The translations under genes and the position numbers were made by a program. 64,000 nucleotides of DNA. It comes from Karstenula rhodostoma CBS 690.94. Lineage: Eukaryota > Ascomycota > Dothideomycetes > Pleosporales > Didymosphaeriaceae. Location of the stretch: assembly GCA_010093485.1 (NCBI GenBank), contig MU001503.1, forward strand, positions 703,132-767,131. The letters run 5' to 3'. Of this stretch, positions 25,537 to 40,408 are shown one piece after another; the first letter of the stretch is position 1; the number at the start of each line of letters is the position of its first letter. The notes beneath the pieces were generated by a model. That model did no database searches. It was not told where the DNA came from and worked only from the letters and a program-made list of their open reading frames with translations.

Positions 25537-28500
25537 TTAAACTTAAAACCCCTTCTTTTAGCTAGAGATTAGTAATTATAATATCTACCTTTAGCTCTTT
25601 AGGTATAGAAAGGTTTATTAAAATCCTAAAAATTTTCTTTAGATTAGCTATTAAGATATTAGAATATCCTCTAAAGTTTTTATTAAAGGCTAGCTATTAA
25701 GGTACTAGAATATCCTCTAAAGTCCTTATTAAAGGCTAGCTATTAAAATACTAAAATATCCTTTTAGGTTTTTTAAACTCCCTTAAAAACCTACTAATAT
25801 TAGGTACTTTTAGTAGAATTAATTACTATAAAAGTTAAATTCCTCTTAGATAGAAAAGTATACTTACTATAGGTATATTAAAAATAATATATATATTCTT
25901 AATAAATAGACTTAAAATATAACTAACTATCTATTTATTACTTATATTTTACTTATCTAAATTTACTTTTTACCCTTATAATAAATATTAATTTATATAA
26001 TATTTTTATTTTAGATAGTCTTTTTTTTTTTATTTACTTTATTTTTAAATAGCTCTATACCTACTATACTACTACCTATAACTAAGTATATAAAAATAAA
26101 ACCTCTAGTATCTAAATAGTCTATTAATAAGAATCTAATATTTTTTCTTTAAAGCTATATTAGAACTTACTCTATAAACTATACTACTAAAGTAATAGTA
26201 GCTTTTAATTTTAGTAAAAAAAACCTTAATAATATTTTAAAAGTAAATAACCCCTATTATAGTATAACTATAGATAAAATACTATATATACTACCTTAAA
26301 ATTACTTATCTATCTTAATATAAGAATAGGTACTAGTAGCTAAAGCCTCTAGTATATAACCTCTCTATAAGCTAGAAGATTTACCCTCCTAAATTAAATT
26401 TTTTCTACTAGAACTAGATATCTAGCTATCTAAAGGTACTAAAGAATATCTAGCTAATATTAGTAAGATTAAAAAGAAATTAGGCCTCTATTAGAATTCT
26501 AAAACTAGAAATTATAAAGAGGAAAAAGATAACTTTAAGGCTAGTTTATAAGTAGCTAGACTATAAAAATTAGAGAAAGTATCTAAATTATATATAGTTT
26601 TTACTAATATTAATATAATTATCCTAGACCTAATTATTTTAAATAGAAAGGACTTAGAGATCTTAAACTATTAAGGCCTAAAGTTTACTACTACTTCTAA
26701 TATATATATAGACTATATTAAGGCTAATATAGCCCTATTTACTATAAAGCTATAACTTATAACCTTATTCTATTATATATATAAAGTATAGAACTAGTAA
26801 TAAAAGCTAGTCTAGTAAAATACTAATTTAAATAATAAAATTAATATTATAATAGACTCCTAGATATAGACTTAAAAGGAAAATAGTTATCTATAAACTA
26901 AGATTATAGAACTAAAAAAGACTACTAAAACTAAGAATTAACTAATATAAATAATAATTAATAACTTAGATAATAATAATAACTTTAAGCTATTCTATTA
27001 GTTTAGTACTTCCCTTATTAAGCTAGTATCTACTATTAAATATAATACTAAACTAGTTACTTTAAAAATAGATAATTAGTAAGGTATAAGCTATTCTACT
27101 ATAGATTAATATATCCTAAAAGTAAATATCCTTAATAAATTTTTTTATAAAGTACTAAACCTTTACTATATAAAGTACTAAACTCGCTAGAATAAATACC
27201 TATCCTTTAAGGTTCTAGACCTTAATAAATTTAATAGTAATAAAGCTTAATTTAAGCTATAATTCTATTTACTAGAGGTTAAGATTAAATCTAATATAGA
27301 CTACTTTTAGTAAAATACTCCTAAAGAATATACTATAGTTATTACTAATTATATTAATATATAGCTAAAAGGCTATACTTTTAAAATTTTTAATATTTAG
27401 AAATAGTAGTAATTAACTATATCTCTTATAGGTCTATATAACTATTTTTAAGTTATATTTATACTACTAAACTAGAATATTAATACCTATACTAACCTCT
27501 AGAAAATAATACTTCTACTTAAAGGAGATATAAACTTATTTATTATATAGTATAATATATTTATAAACTAGGTTAGGTTTTATTCTAATAATTCTAAAGA
27601 GATACTCTATAAGAAGCTTTATATAAAGCTTATTAATTAGTTTACCTAAAATACTATTAACCCTACTATAGACTATAATAAATTTTATACTATTATTTAT
27701 AAGCTATATAAAGTCTTTAAGTATAATTATTAAACTAACTATAACTAACTTACTCCCTTTACTCTATACTATTATAAGGAGTTTTTATTATAAATAGTTA
27801 CTTTAGCCCCTTATTATATTATAGGACTACCTAAAGATACTATAGTAGAATTAACTCTAAAATACTAATCTATTAATCCTAGATATAGATACTTTAGGGA
27901 GTAGTATTATAAGAATTAGATATATTATAACTACTTTTTTAAGAACTATATCTACTATAATTACCCTATTAAACCCTATAATAGATATACTATTACTACT
28001 ATTATAAAGATTTAAAAAAAGAATAAAACTTACTTTTTCTTAGAATCTAGTAATAAATATACCTCTAATAAAAACTCTAAGTTAAATTTTAAGTTAGAAA
28101 ACTAGAGGTACTAGTTAATTCTAAGCTAGTGCTCTTAATAGGAGTAGTAGATATAGAACTAATTAACCTATAAAAGCTAGTATTCTACCCTAAAAAGTAT
28201 TATACTAACCCTAAAAGTATTTAAATTCCTAACTTATTTAGAGAAATACCTTTTATACTTTTTATAATATTCTAAAATAATAGATATAAGGTTTATATAT
28301 ATAGTCTTATTAATTCTAGTATATTTATATATAATCTTATTACCTTATAGCTAGAGAAAGTACTAAGATACTAATTTAGTATTAAGTTAATATAATTTAA
28401 ATATCTAATCCCTTTTAAAAGTTTTACTAGTAAGAAGGCTATCTTAGTTAATTACTACTTTTAAGTAGTATTTAATATTAATAGATACCCTATAACTATA

Positions 28501-31500
28501 TAGTTTATCCTATATAAAATAGGAGACTATAACCTTATTATAGAATAAAAATTCTTTAAAAATATTAAAATACTAATTAATTATTATAACTAGTACTTAA
28601 TATAGTTAGATAATATATTATTATAGGTTATTACTCTACTTATAGTACTATACTACCTACTCTTACTAGTTAATAAAGAATACTAGTTTAATACTAACTA
28701 ATAGGATACTAACTTTAAAAAAAAGGATATTTAACTTTAATAAGTATAATTACTTTATAAGGAATACTCCCCTATAAAGGAATTTAAAATCCCTATAGAG
28801 CCTATAATATTATCTATCTCTCTAGTATAGGTTATCCCCTAGAACTATAGTAATTATTAACTATCTTTAATAGAGCCTATCCTAGATAAGGACTTTATTA
28901 TAGTATACTATATATTTTTAAATAAGGATAGTAATAAAGCTAAACTACTAGAGTCTAGGGATAAGAGTTAGTAATTAGTTAAGTTTAGTATTAAGGATAA
29001 TACCCTAGTATATAGATATAGTAATAAATTACTATATAATAATAAATTATTACTAGGGGAATTAATTATCTCTATTAAGTCTAATTCTACTAGAGACCCT
29101 AGTAAATAAGCTACTAAGAAACTCTTATAAAAGTTAAGAATTAAACTAAAAAACTATTTAAAAGACTAAGTTATTATTATCTTCTACCCTATAGAGTAAC
29201 TTTAATATAAGGAAAATTTATATAAGATAAATAAAATACTATCTAATCTAGAGCTACTACTTTTAAAGAAACCCCCTAAGTATTAAATACTAATAAGGGA
29301 ATAGCTTTTTAAGGCTAGTATTAATATTTTAACTATCTCTACTATAGTATTTATAATTAGTATATAAAATATAGAGATTAGCTTTATTAATTAATATAAG
29401 TTACTTAAATTTATAGAAACTAAATATTATAAGAAGGAAACTATAGCTAACTCTTTAGAAAAGTCTTAAGAATAGCTACTAGTAAAACTTAAAGCTAAGC
29501 TTCCCTACTATAGATAGGTAGGAATAGATATTTCTTACTTTAGTAAATAAAAGGTAAATACCTTACCCCTATAATAGAAAAGTATTAACTATAATATTAT
29601 TCTTATTAAAAATATTAGTACTTTAAAGACCTCCTTATTATATTCTATATCCCTTAATAAACTAGAATTACTATACTTATATATTTAGAATATAGTAAAG
29701 AAAAGGTTTATTTTCTTTAGTAATATTAGCTTTACCTCCCCTATCTTATATATAAAGAAGTTTAGAGGGGAGTAATATTTTTATATTAATTATAGAAGGC
29801 TTAATAGTATTACTAAAAAAAATATTACTTTTATACTATTATTAAAGGAAATTTTTATATATCTATCTAGAGTATATATATTTACTAAACTAGACCTATA
29901 ATAAGCCTTTTACTATATATAACTTATTAAACGCGCCTTTAACCTCTCTATATTTTAAACTTAATATAGTAACTTTAAGTATAATATTCTTCCTTTTAGT
30001 ATAAATAATAGACTAGTATTATTTTAATACTTTATTAATATAATTCTAGCTAATATAATTAATTTAATTTATATAGTTTATATTAATAATATCCTTATCT
30101 ACTCTAAAGACCCCCTAGAGTATAAGGCTTATATATCTAAAGTTATTAAATAGCTAAAAGAGTACTACCTCTATTATAATATTAAAAAAAGTAAATTTAC
30201 TATTTAAGAAGTTAAATTCCTAGGCTTTATTATTACTACTAACAGGATCTATAAGGATTCTAAGAAGGAAACTATAGTATAGAACTAGAAAGAACCTATT
30301 AGTTTCTATACCCTCTAATCCTTTTTAGAATTCTATAACTACTATTAGGCCTATTTTAAAAACTATAGATATATTATTTAACCCCTTACTAAGCTAACTA
30401 AAAAAGGTATCTAATATAAGTTTAAAAATAAGGAATATACTATTTTTTAAGTTATAAAAGACTTTTTCTACTTAGATAATTATATTATATAGTACTCCCC
30501 CTACTATAAAATATAAATAGAAACTAATACTAGTAATAATATTATTATAGAAGCTATCTTATAGATATAAGATAATAAAACTTAAAAACTTTTTAGTTTT
30601 TACTTATATAAAATAAAACTAATAGAGATAAATTATAATATTTATAATAAAAAAATACTTACTATTATAGGTAAGTTATATATATAATATACCTAGTTTA
30701 TTAGTCTATAGTTAAAAGAGCTATTTACTATTATTATAGACTATTATATATTTAAATACTTCTCTATAAAGTAAGAACTTATACCTTATTAGACTTATTA
30801 GTTAGAAGTATTATCTTAGTATAACTATATAATTATATTTTACCCTAGATCTATAAATATTATAGCTAATATACTATTATAAAAATAGGAAAAACTAGTT
30901 ATATAGAAGGTAAAAGCTAAATTAGCCTATATAATATATTTCTTCCCCTAATAATAGGATATTACTAATAATAATACTAATAATAAGGACTATAAAGTAG
31001 TAATATTAGTTACTACTACTAAACTAAACTAGTAAAGTAGAGAGACTAAATTATAAAACTCTCCTATTATACTAGTAGACTACCTACTTAAAGTAAATTA
31101 TACTAACCTAATCTTAGAACTACTTTAAAAGGCTATTTTTAAACTAAATAGTAAATATAATAGAATACCTTCTAGACTTCTTTTATACTAAAATTACCTA
31201 GTTATTTTTAAAACTAGTTAGCTTTAAATAATTCTTATTAATATAGTTTACTCCTACTAGATAACTATATATTCTAGTACTAAAAAGATTTATAAACTTA
31301 TCTAGAAATTATACTATTAGAGCTATATATATATAGATATTAAATAGTTTATATAAAATTATAAAATCTATTACTAGACTAAGCCCCCTTATAATAAGAA
31401 GCTAGGCCTACTTTAGTATTAAGAATATAAATAATACTTAGTAATATTAGGGTTTATAGAGCTCTAATTAGCTACGATAAGGGGTACCTTAACCTAAGTA

Positions 31501-31606
31501 CTAAACTAATTCAGGATAAGTATAGTATATAACTAGCCTTTCTAGTAATCTTTTCTTATATAGTAATCTAATTAATTCGCTCCCTAAATAAAGGGATATT
31601 TAAGCT

Positions 31607-31616
31607 NNNNNNNNNN
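31607..31616. other. 10-N gap replacing LTR end and leader
   Basis: The sequence jumps from within the 5' LTR to interior sequence that in copy 1 lies more than 200 bp further on. The ten N therefore stand for about 240 missing bases (last part of the LTR plus leader). Confidence 0.85.
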
Positions 31617-34600
31617 TAAGTAAACTCTAAAGGTATCTAGTCTAAAATTAATCTAAATAGTCTAATAGTCCCCTTAATTAAAGATAATTACCCTATTTAA
31701 CTAGTTATTCTAGAGGAACTATACTAACTAGTTACTTTAGATAACCTTAAAAATTATAAGCAGGAGCTTAAATTATATAAGAAAGATAAAGAAAGCTATA
31801 TTTTAAGAATTATAAAATATTATATTATAGTCTCTAACTAGTAAATATACTATTCTAAGCTATAAAATCTCTAGAACTAGATTTATACTACTATCTCCTA
31901 AGATCTCCTTACTCTAGTAATAATTAATATAGTTAAAAATAATAAATCTACCTTATAATATCTACTTTATATACTAAAGAATAATCTAGTACCTATTAAA
32001 GGAGTAACTAAAAATCTTATTTAAGTATAGTATTATACTTATCTTAATAAAGTAAAGAGTAGATAGTAGAATCTAGAGATCTAGTTTAAAGAATAGTAAC
32101 TCCTCTACTATAAAGTAATTATATACTTAGTTAAAGAAACTAAAGAAGTATTTATAACCTATAATTTCCTTAAAGCTTTAGGTAAGAAGATTACCCCTAA
32201 GTAGTCCTACTTAATTAAGTAATAAATCCTGCTTAATAAGACGCTTAAAAGGCCTATAATAATACTTTCTAAGATTAGAAAGGTATTTTTAGTACTAATC
32301 TAGGAATAATTACTCTATCCTAATTATAAAAGGACTAGTATCTATATAATATTTAGTAATTAGACTACTAAGCCTAGTAAGGAATTATCTAATAATATAT
32401 AGAATAATAATTATTTTAACTACTCCTATAAGAATACCTAATATAAATAATAACTAATTAAATACTAATACTTATAAATAGCTATCGCTAGTACTCTAAT
32501 TAATAAATTCTAAGTATTTAACCTTTCTAATAAAGAGTAAAATAAGATCTTAAGCTATCTAAAGCTCCTATAATAGTTAAAGCTATAGACTAAGATTAAT
32601 AGTACTAATTAGAAAATAAATAATAAGAAGTAGTTTATTATTAACTACTCTAGTAGTATTATAGTAGCTTTTATTAATCTAATTAACCTTCTAAGTAAAG
32701 TCTCTAAGAATAGAATCTATAATATAATATAGAATCCTTATCTACTTTCTAAGAGTATAATTCTAGATAGTATAGTTACTATTTACCTTATTAATAATTA
32801 GAACCTTTTAGTCACTAGTTCTTTTAAGAAAGTAACTATAGAAAACTAAGTTAAAGTAGAAACTTAAGCTCTACCTATTTTAGGAATAGAAAATTACCTA
32901 ATTAAGAATATTCTTTATAGTAAGAATAGGAAATAATTAGAGAATCTACTACTTAAAGATATAAAGGTAGTTAAGAATTTTTATATAAATATTATCTTAG
33001 AAGCTTAACTTAAAAAAGCTAGTATTTAGTATTTTAGCTTAGATAATACCCTAAGGATTAGAATAATTAAATAAAGTATTATAATAGTAGACCTATAGTA
33101 TAAGTATAACTTTACTTTTTTTAAATATAAGCCTATATACTCTTATCCTACTATTATAAATATAATTTAACTATCTAGGCTATTAAAAGAGAATATCTCC
33201 CGCTTAAATAGTAAAGAACTATAGTATAAATAATTAGAATACCTTAGAAAAAAGGCTTTATAAGCTCTAGTTTCTAGCGTATATAGTATATTAATTAAAG
33301 AAATATAATAATAAGAATATAAGTATTATATAGTTATATATATAAGTAAAGTAATTTTATAATAACTATATAAGTATTTACTACATCTATTCTACTATAT
33401 TATATAAGACCTATTTAATATAGAGTAAGGATAAATACTTAAATTCTAGATTCTTATAATAAAAAAAGAATTTAATAGGAAGTTCTATAATTTTAATCTA
33501 TAAGGGAAGATACTTTTAGAGATTCTATAATTAATAAAATACCTCTTAACCTTTATAAAGAATAAGTACTAGCTCTAAATTATATAAATCTAGTAAGATA
33601 ATAATATAGTAATACTTCTATAGTAAGGGATATTATAATATAAGAAATAGGTAATTAAAGAAGAAATTATAATTAACCCTTTACTACCTTATATATATAA
33701 AACTAATAGTTTAATAGAGTAAGCTAGAAAAGAGCTAATTAAATAAATAGTAAAGATAAGGTCTAACACGAATCTACTAATAAAGCTATAGCTAGAGATT
33801 ATAGATATAGTAGTCTAGCTATATAATATAAGCCTAAGTACAATATATAACTTTTAATTACTAAATAAAGTATTAGATAGCTAGTTCTAATAGTACTTTT
33901 AATACTATAAGCTAGTAATTATATAATATATAATAGTAGATCTCTATCTAAACTAGAGTAGGATTTATACCTATAGATACTAAGTATATCCTCTAATAAA
34001 GAATCGCGAAGCTAGGTATAATAGAAGGGGATTTAAAATAAATCTAAGAGCTTATATTAAGTATTTAATAGGCTATTAAGCTTCTAATATCTATAAAATA
34101 TAGATTCCTATACTTAATTAAGTAATTATAACTAGGAATATTATATTTAATAAAATAATCTTCTACTAGGGAGTATATAAAGTTAAGCTCCTAAAGATAA
34201 AAATTCTAAGAATTATAGAAAGTATTTATAAGGATAAGGTTAATAATCTAGAAAATATATTTAATATAATTAATCTTACTTCTAGCTTAAATAAGCACGC
34301 AAGTACTATAAGAATTAAGAATACTAAGTAACTACTTAGGGGTAAAGGATTAAAGTAGATAGATTTTAAAGATAGCTAGCTAAGAAATTAAAAAGTAATT
34401 ATACTAACTACTATATAAGCTATAGGTATAGCTAGCTAATAGCTAGGAATTTATATAAACTAAAATTTAAGTATAGAACTTATAACCCTAGATATAATAC
34501 TATAGCTAGATATTATAAAAACTAATTAATATAATTATAAGGATATTAGAAACTACTAGAATTAGAATTTAACTAGAAGAGCTAGTAAACTAGAGCCTTA

Positions 34601-37084
34601 GGATAATACTTCTCTAGAGTAGGAGCTTTAAAACCCTACTACTACTTCTTAACCTAGTATAACTAACTCTATACTATTAGATAAAATAGGAAATCTATTA
34701 GTAAGTTAAAAGTAATAGTATATCTTCCCTATAGTAAATAGAATAAGTAGATAACTTTAAAAAAAGGTACCTAAGATTAACTAACTAATAAGTAGGTATT
34801 TACTAGTTTAAAAATTAAGATAATAAGATATAGATTATAATAATTAACTAGGGGATAGATTAAATTTTAGTATATATATACTAATAGTAGATCTATTTTT
34901 AAAAAATAGTTTCTAGATTAACTTTATATATATATTTATACTAGGAGTAAATAAAACCTAGAATAAATATAAAAACTATAAGATACTAAATATAATAGTT
35001 ATAGTAGTTATACTTAAGAAACTAAAACTAGTAATATTACTAGTTTATCTATATAAAGATAAGTTACTACTAGAACTAATACTCTAGAAATATCTATTTT
35101 CCTATCCTTTAGAAAAGCTATTTAAGTAGGCTATAATTAAAGAGATTACTACCCTATAGTAGAAAGGAACTTAAATAAAGCTACCCTAATTATAAGTAAT
35201 AGAATATCTATTTCTATTAAAATAGATATTTATATATAAGCTTAATTAGAATAGTTAGTTTAAAAACTATAAAGCTTATATTATAGTTAGAGGGGACCTT
35301 TAATTAAAGGATACTCTATACTTAACCTATACTACCACGCTTATAATAAGATTATTCTAAGTAGTAATAGTAATTACTATAGAGTTTAACTTTAAGATTA
35401 AATAATATAATATTATAGGAGTATTTCTAAATACTATAATTATAGTAGATAATCCTATAACCTATAAACTTCTAGATAGGTTTAAGATACCAGGAATATA
35501 TATAAGATTAAATTAAGCTCTCTATAGTTTAAGAGACTTACTACTTCTCTAGTATAAAGAGTTTTCCTACTTACTTAGAGCTAAAGGGCTTAAAGTTTTA
35601 AAAGAAGAGCCTTATTTATTTCTTTCTAGAGATTAGAAAATCCTAGTACTATTCTATATAGATAATATACTACTTCTATATTATAATAACTATAAAGAGT
35701 AAGCTTAAATACTATAGAATAAGATTATAAATAAATATAAGATTAAAGATAAGGGATTAATTAAATAGTTTCTTAAAGTATAAGTAATTAGAAACTAAGA
35801 TAATTAGATAATCACGCTTATATATAATATATATATTAATAAAATTATAAAAAAATTTAAGCTTTATAAAGCTAGTAGCTTCCCGCCTACTCCTCTCTTA
35901 ATTAATAAGCTTAAAAAGAGTAAAGGTGAAGTATTACTATAGTAGATTAAGAATTATTAAGAAAAGGTTAGATTAGTATTATATATAGTAATTATACTAT
36001 AACTAAATATTATATTTACTATATTAAAGCTATCCTTCTTCCTTACTAACCTAAGTATAAAGTATAAAGTAGTAGTTAATTAAGTAATTTTATATCTCTA
36101 TAGAATACGTTAAAAAGTAATTTAGTTTAGTAGATATAATAGTCTAGACCTACTTATCTATAAAGATATATCTTTTATAAATAATCTACTAATAAAATAA
36201 TTATTTTATAGGTATATTACTCTACTATTTAGTAGCGCTATTCTATAGAAGGTAGCTTACTAAAGTATAATTATAATTTTAACTATAGAAATAGAGCTTC
36301 TCGCTCTAGAGTATATTAATAAAGAAATAATAGCTTTAAAGTACTTCTTTACTAAACTTATACTAGACTTAGGATTACTTTAGTAAATCTACTATAATAA
36401 CTAGTAAATAATTAGACTAGTAATTAAAAAAAATAAAAGGATTACTATATATCTTTACTATATTAATATCTAGAATATATAGCTATAATAAGAGTATATA
36501 AAGGGATTATTTAAGATTTTATATTTTAAAATAAGTAAAATATCTATAGATAGTTTAATAAAAGTACTATTAAAGTAGTAGTTTACTAGATTTATATAGC
36601 TATTTAATTTTTAAAATATAAGTTTTATAATTATAAATATAAAAGAAGTAAAGTAAATAGAAATTTATTAAATTTAATTATAAAAAGTACTTTTTAACTA
36701 GAGAATAAAAGAAAAATAAAGGAAAAATAAAAGAAATTTATCCTACTTAAATATATTAAGTATCTAATTAAAGAACTTATAAAGCTAAGTATACTACTAT
36801 ACTTCTAATATATTAAAGTGCCTAGTATACCTATATTTAAAACTATCCTAACTATAAATAGGAGATTTCTTAGTTTTAAAAAACCTACTATAACTATATA
36901 GATACTTCTTAAAATAATTAAAGTTAGGCTACTACTAATCTATACTATAATAACTAATACTTAGGCCTACCTTATAAAGCTACTATAAAGTATAGTATTT
37001 ATAAGGAGTAAATATACTATACTTAGAAGTATATATAACCTCCTATAAGTCTACCTCCTAACTATTTATAGGGTAGACCTACTA

Positions 37085-37235
37085 GAAGGTAGATAGAGTA
37101 GGGATAGGAGGAGTAGAAGTAGAAATAAGAATAGAAAAAGTAGGGATAAAAGTAGGAATAGAAGTAAATAAAGATAGAATAAAAGTAGGTAGAGTAGAAA
37201 TAGAAGTAAAGAAAGTAGGAAAAGAGCTAGTTATT
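37085..37235. repeat. purine-rich minisatellite in the Copia 3' region
   Basis: Degenerate tandem GTAGAAGTAGGAATA-like units, almost free of pyrimidines other than T. It is shared by Copia copy 2 in reverse complement at about 7,755-7,880, so it belongs to the element. Confidence 0.7.
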
Positions 37236-38235
37236 AAATAGAAGTTCTATAAAGGTATAAAAAAGGTCTCTTAACTCTTATTTTAATTCTTTAGTATAGC
37301 TTAAATATACTACTATAAATAATTAACCTTATAAACCTATATATAGTTAGTAAAAATCTAAATAATAAGAAAGATAAAGAAAACTTATACTAGAGTTTAA
37401 ATTATTATAGAATAGGATAAAGTATATCGCGTATATAGCTAGAAATAGTAGACTATAATAATTAGTAAAACTTAACTAGATAAGTAGAGAATCTAGCTTA
37501 TATTAATTTATATAAGTATATATAATAGTAAAAGTAGTATCTAGTCTATTAGTTTATAATATTATAGTAGAGGCTATCTAACCTATTACTTAAAATACTT
37601 ATTAAGTAGCTAAAATAGCTTATTAGCTAGATAGCTCTAATATACTTTTCCTCTATAGCTAGGGGAATATATAATACTATTAGAGGAGCTTAGCTAGAAG
37701 TATAGGAAGTAGACTAAGCAGGAGGGTAATTAGATTAATAAATTATTTAAGGAGTTATAGTAAATTTTTTAGTAGTAACTACTTATTTAGCTTTAAATCT
37801 CTTTTTTTATTTATATACTTTAGTAGCGCGAGCTTTAGCAGTATTATTAGCTATCTAAAAAGTATAAGTAGAGTATTAAAAAGTAAAAAATAAGAATATA
37901 CTATAAGATAGGATAATAGGGATAAAAAAGAGAAGTTTAAAAAGTATAAAAGATATCTTCTTATTTTACTTACCTCTACTAATTTATACTATATAATAAT
38001 TACTTACTTTATTTACTATTACTTACTATACTTAGTTATAAGGCTACTACTATTTATAAGTACTATACTAAGCGCTAAGAGACTCTTACTCTAGCTAATT
38101 AGTATTATAACGCTAATAATAGTATAATATAAGTAGGAAATTATAGTCTAAACTATATATTTCTAAGGGAAGCTAATCTAAATAATTAAATTTTATTAGT
38201 AGATAAATAATAAGCACTATTTACCTAGGGGGTAT

Positions 38236-38440
38236 ATTAAAAATATAAATAATACTTAGTAATATTAGGGTTTATAGAGCTCTAATTAGCTATAATAAGG
38301 GGTACCTTAACCTAAGTACTAAATTAATTTAGAATAAGTATAGTATATAACTAGTCTTTCTAGTAATCTTTTCTTATATAGTAATCTAATTAATTCGCTC
38401 CCTAAATAAAGGGATATTTAAGCTCCTTTTCTCTACTATA
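38236..38440 (+). repeat. Copia 3' LTR (copy 3)
   Basis: A 205-bp LTR from TATTAAAAATA to CTCTACTATA, followed directly by the tttag target duplication. Confidence 0.9.
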
Positions 38441-40162
38441 TTTAGTTACTATCTATTCTAGAGGCTATATAGTAAAATATCTCTATAAATTTTAAAAACT
38501 TTCTACTAGACTAAAAGGGCTTTAATAATATTATAGTTTATATATACTATTTAAGTAAATATATTTTTTTACTACTATACTATAAAATAATTACTATAGA
38601 ATAGACTACCTTTTTTTACTACTAGTATATCTAGAGGATTTTTAGTATTCCTAAATCTATTATATTAGATTAAGGGCTATAGTTTATTTCTAATTTTACT
38701 AATAAACTATATTATCTTATAGGTATATAGTAGAAATTTATATCTATAGGTTATACCTAAATAGATAGCTAAACTAAGATATATAATAAGTATATTAACT
38801 AGTATCTCTACCTATTTATTAATAAATTTTAAAATAATTAGTTAGATCTACTCCCTTTAATAGACTAGGTATAAGCCTTTTTATTTAATAAATCTATTAG
38901 TTTCTTTTTATATAAAATTAAGTTTAGTTATAAAGCTAAAGTCTTTTAGGACTAAAGAAATAGAGTTAGGTTACCTAAAAACTCCCCTAATAATATTAGT
39001 TCTAAGTAAGCCTATAAGTTTATTACTATTTACTTTAAAACTATTACTTAGGTCTATAACTAGGCCTATTAGAACCTTATTATAGTATAAAACTTAATAG
39101 TAAAATAAGCTAATAAATACTACTAACTATTTAACTTTATTATTAGTAACTTTATTTATATTATTCTAAAAGGCTTTTTAATATTATATCCCTTTATTAA
39201 GTTTAATAAGTAAATATATAGTCTATACTATATTATAGGGATAAAAAGGTTATTCTATAAACTTAAATTACTATTATATATAAAAGTTTATTTAGTATTT
39301 TATATAGACTATCTTTAGAAAGTACCTAATAACCTACTTTCTAGATAATACTAACTATAGGAACTACTAACTAAAATTAATAGTACCTTTAAATAGAAGG
39401 TATTACTTATTTATAATAGCTAACTAAGCTAGGGAAAACTCTAGTACTAAGTAGTATAGTAAGGCTATAACTTAAATAATATATAGTATTTAGTATCTAA
39501 CTTTAAAAATACTTTAAAGCTAATAGGTAACTTTTATAATACTAATCCTTAGGTAGTTAGGCCCCCTAAGTACCTAAATACTTAGAAGAAAGCTACCCTT
39601 AATAAAGTATTCTTAGATAGTAATTCTAAAAATAATATACCTATTAAAGTAGATAGTTAATAAAGGATTATCTAAAAATAGACTAGTTAGTATAGTAGCT
39701 TAATCTAAATAACTTACCTAGTATCTATAAGATATACTTATTTTATACTTTTTAATACTATAAAGGATTAAGCTTTATATATTAAGTATTTTAAGCCTTT
39801 AACTATAATAAGGAATTTAAAGTTTTAAACTAGATCTTAACTTCTCCTTATAGAATTAGGGAACCCTATATAATATATATATAATAGTGTATAGTTAACT
39901 ACTTAAAAAAATTCTAAATAAAGATATTTTTATATAGAAAATTATAGAGCCTTATATAATTATACTAGAATAGAATACTCTAATCTAGTCTATAACTATA
40001 TAAGTTTAATAAGAAATTTTTTAAGGATATAGAGGATATTTTTTTTATTTTTATTTTTTTCTTTTTAGATTAATTTATTCTTTTCTTTCTTTTTATAGAT
40101 ATAGGTATTTTTATAGTCCTTAGGGACTATTAAGACCCTAGATTATACTTAGAGGGGGGTAG

Positions 40163-40408
40163 TATAAGGGTTAATTTAACCTAAGGTTAAATCCCCTTAT
40201 AGGATATTTATTTACCTTTAAGCTTAGGCCTTATCTAGTAGCCTATATATAGATTAGTTAGTAGATTTTAAATATCTAGTATATAGAGAGTCCCTCCCTA
40301 GGACCCTCTCTATCTTAGTATCTTAAGTTTAGTTTTAATTTATATAGTTTCTTCTATCTATCTAATTCTAAGAGTATTTACCCTATTTAGCTATATCCTA
40401 GCCTTATA
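40163..40408 (+). repeat. Gypsy 3' LTR
   Basis: A 246-bp LTR preceded by the polypurine tract. It retains more C than the 5' LTR (for example CCCTCCCTAGGACC here against CCCTTTCTAGAACC in the 5' LTR), so it is less mutated. Confidence 0.9.

Larger units (their letters stand above)
31417..38440 (+). mobile_element. Copia LTR retrotransposon copy 3, nested in the Gypsy integrase
   Basis: An exact 5-bp target duplication, tttag, lies at 31,412-31,416 and 38,441-38,445. The 5' LTR starts at 31,417 and is cut by the 10-N gap; the 3' LTR is 38,236-38,440. Decayed domain traces give Copia order: an RT thumb trace (LYSLRD, originally LYGLRDSP-like) at about 35,519-35,540, the RT catalytic box F-Y-I-D-N-I-L-L at about 35,651-35,675, and RNase H (IEIELLALEYINKE, TEAEYxAL family motif) at about 36,275-36,335. 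About 1.6 kb follows RNase H before the 3' LTR, including a purine-rich minisatellite. No open frame survives. Confidence 0.9.
25291..40408 (+). mobile_element. Ty3/Gypsy chromovirus, complete but RIP-degraded, split by Copia
   Basis: LTRs 25,291-25,536 and 40,163-40,408, both 246 bp, begin TATAAGGG and end CTTATA or TTTATA (TG...CA termini after RIP). A 5-bp target duplication, tatag, lies at 25,286-25,290 and 40,409-40,413. A polypurine tract, AGAGGGGGGTAG, ends just before the 3' LTR. The order gag/protease-RT-RNase H-integrase is inferred from decayed translations. The RT catalytic box reads Y-I-N-N-I-L-I-Y-S at about 30,079-30,105 (D to N by RIP). The integrase zinc-finger end is at about 31,330-31,410 (TKPP...LGL), and the catalytic core follows from 38,446 (LPKSKGF-like, SKYIFF, IPKSI, GYTQID). 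A chromodomain-like tail is near 39,460-39,580. The copy at 31,417-38,440 interrupts integrase. No intact frame remains. Confidence 0.9.
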
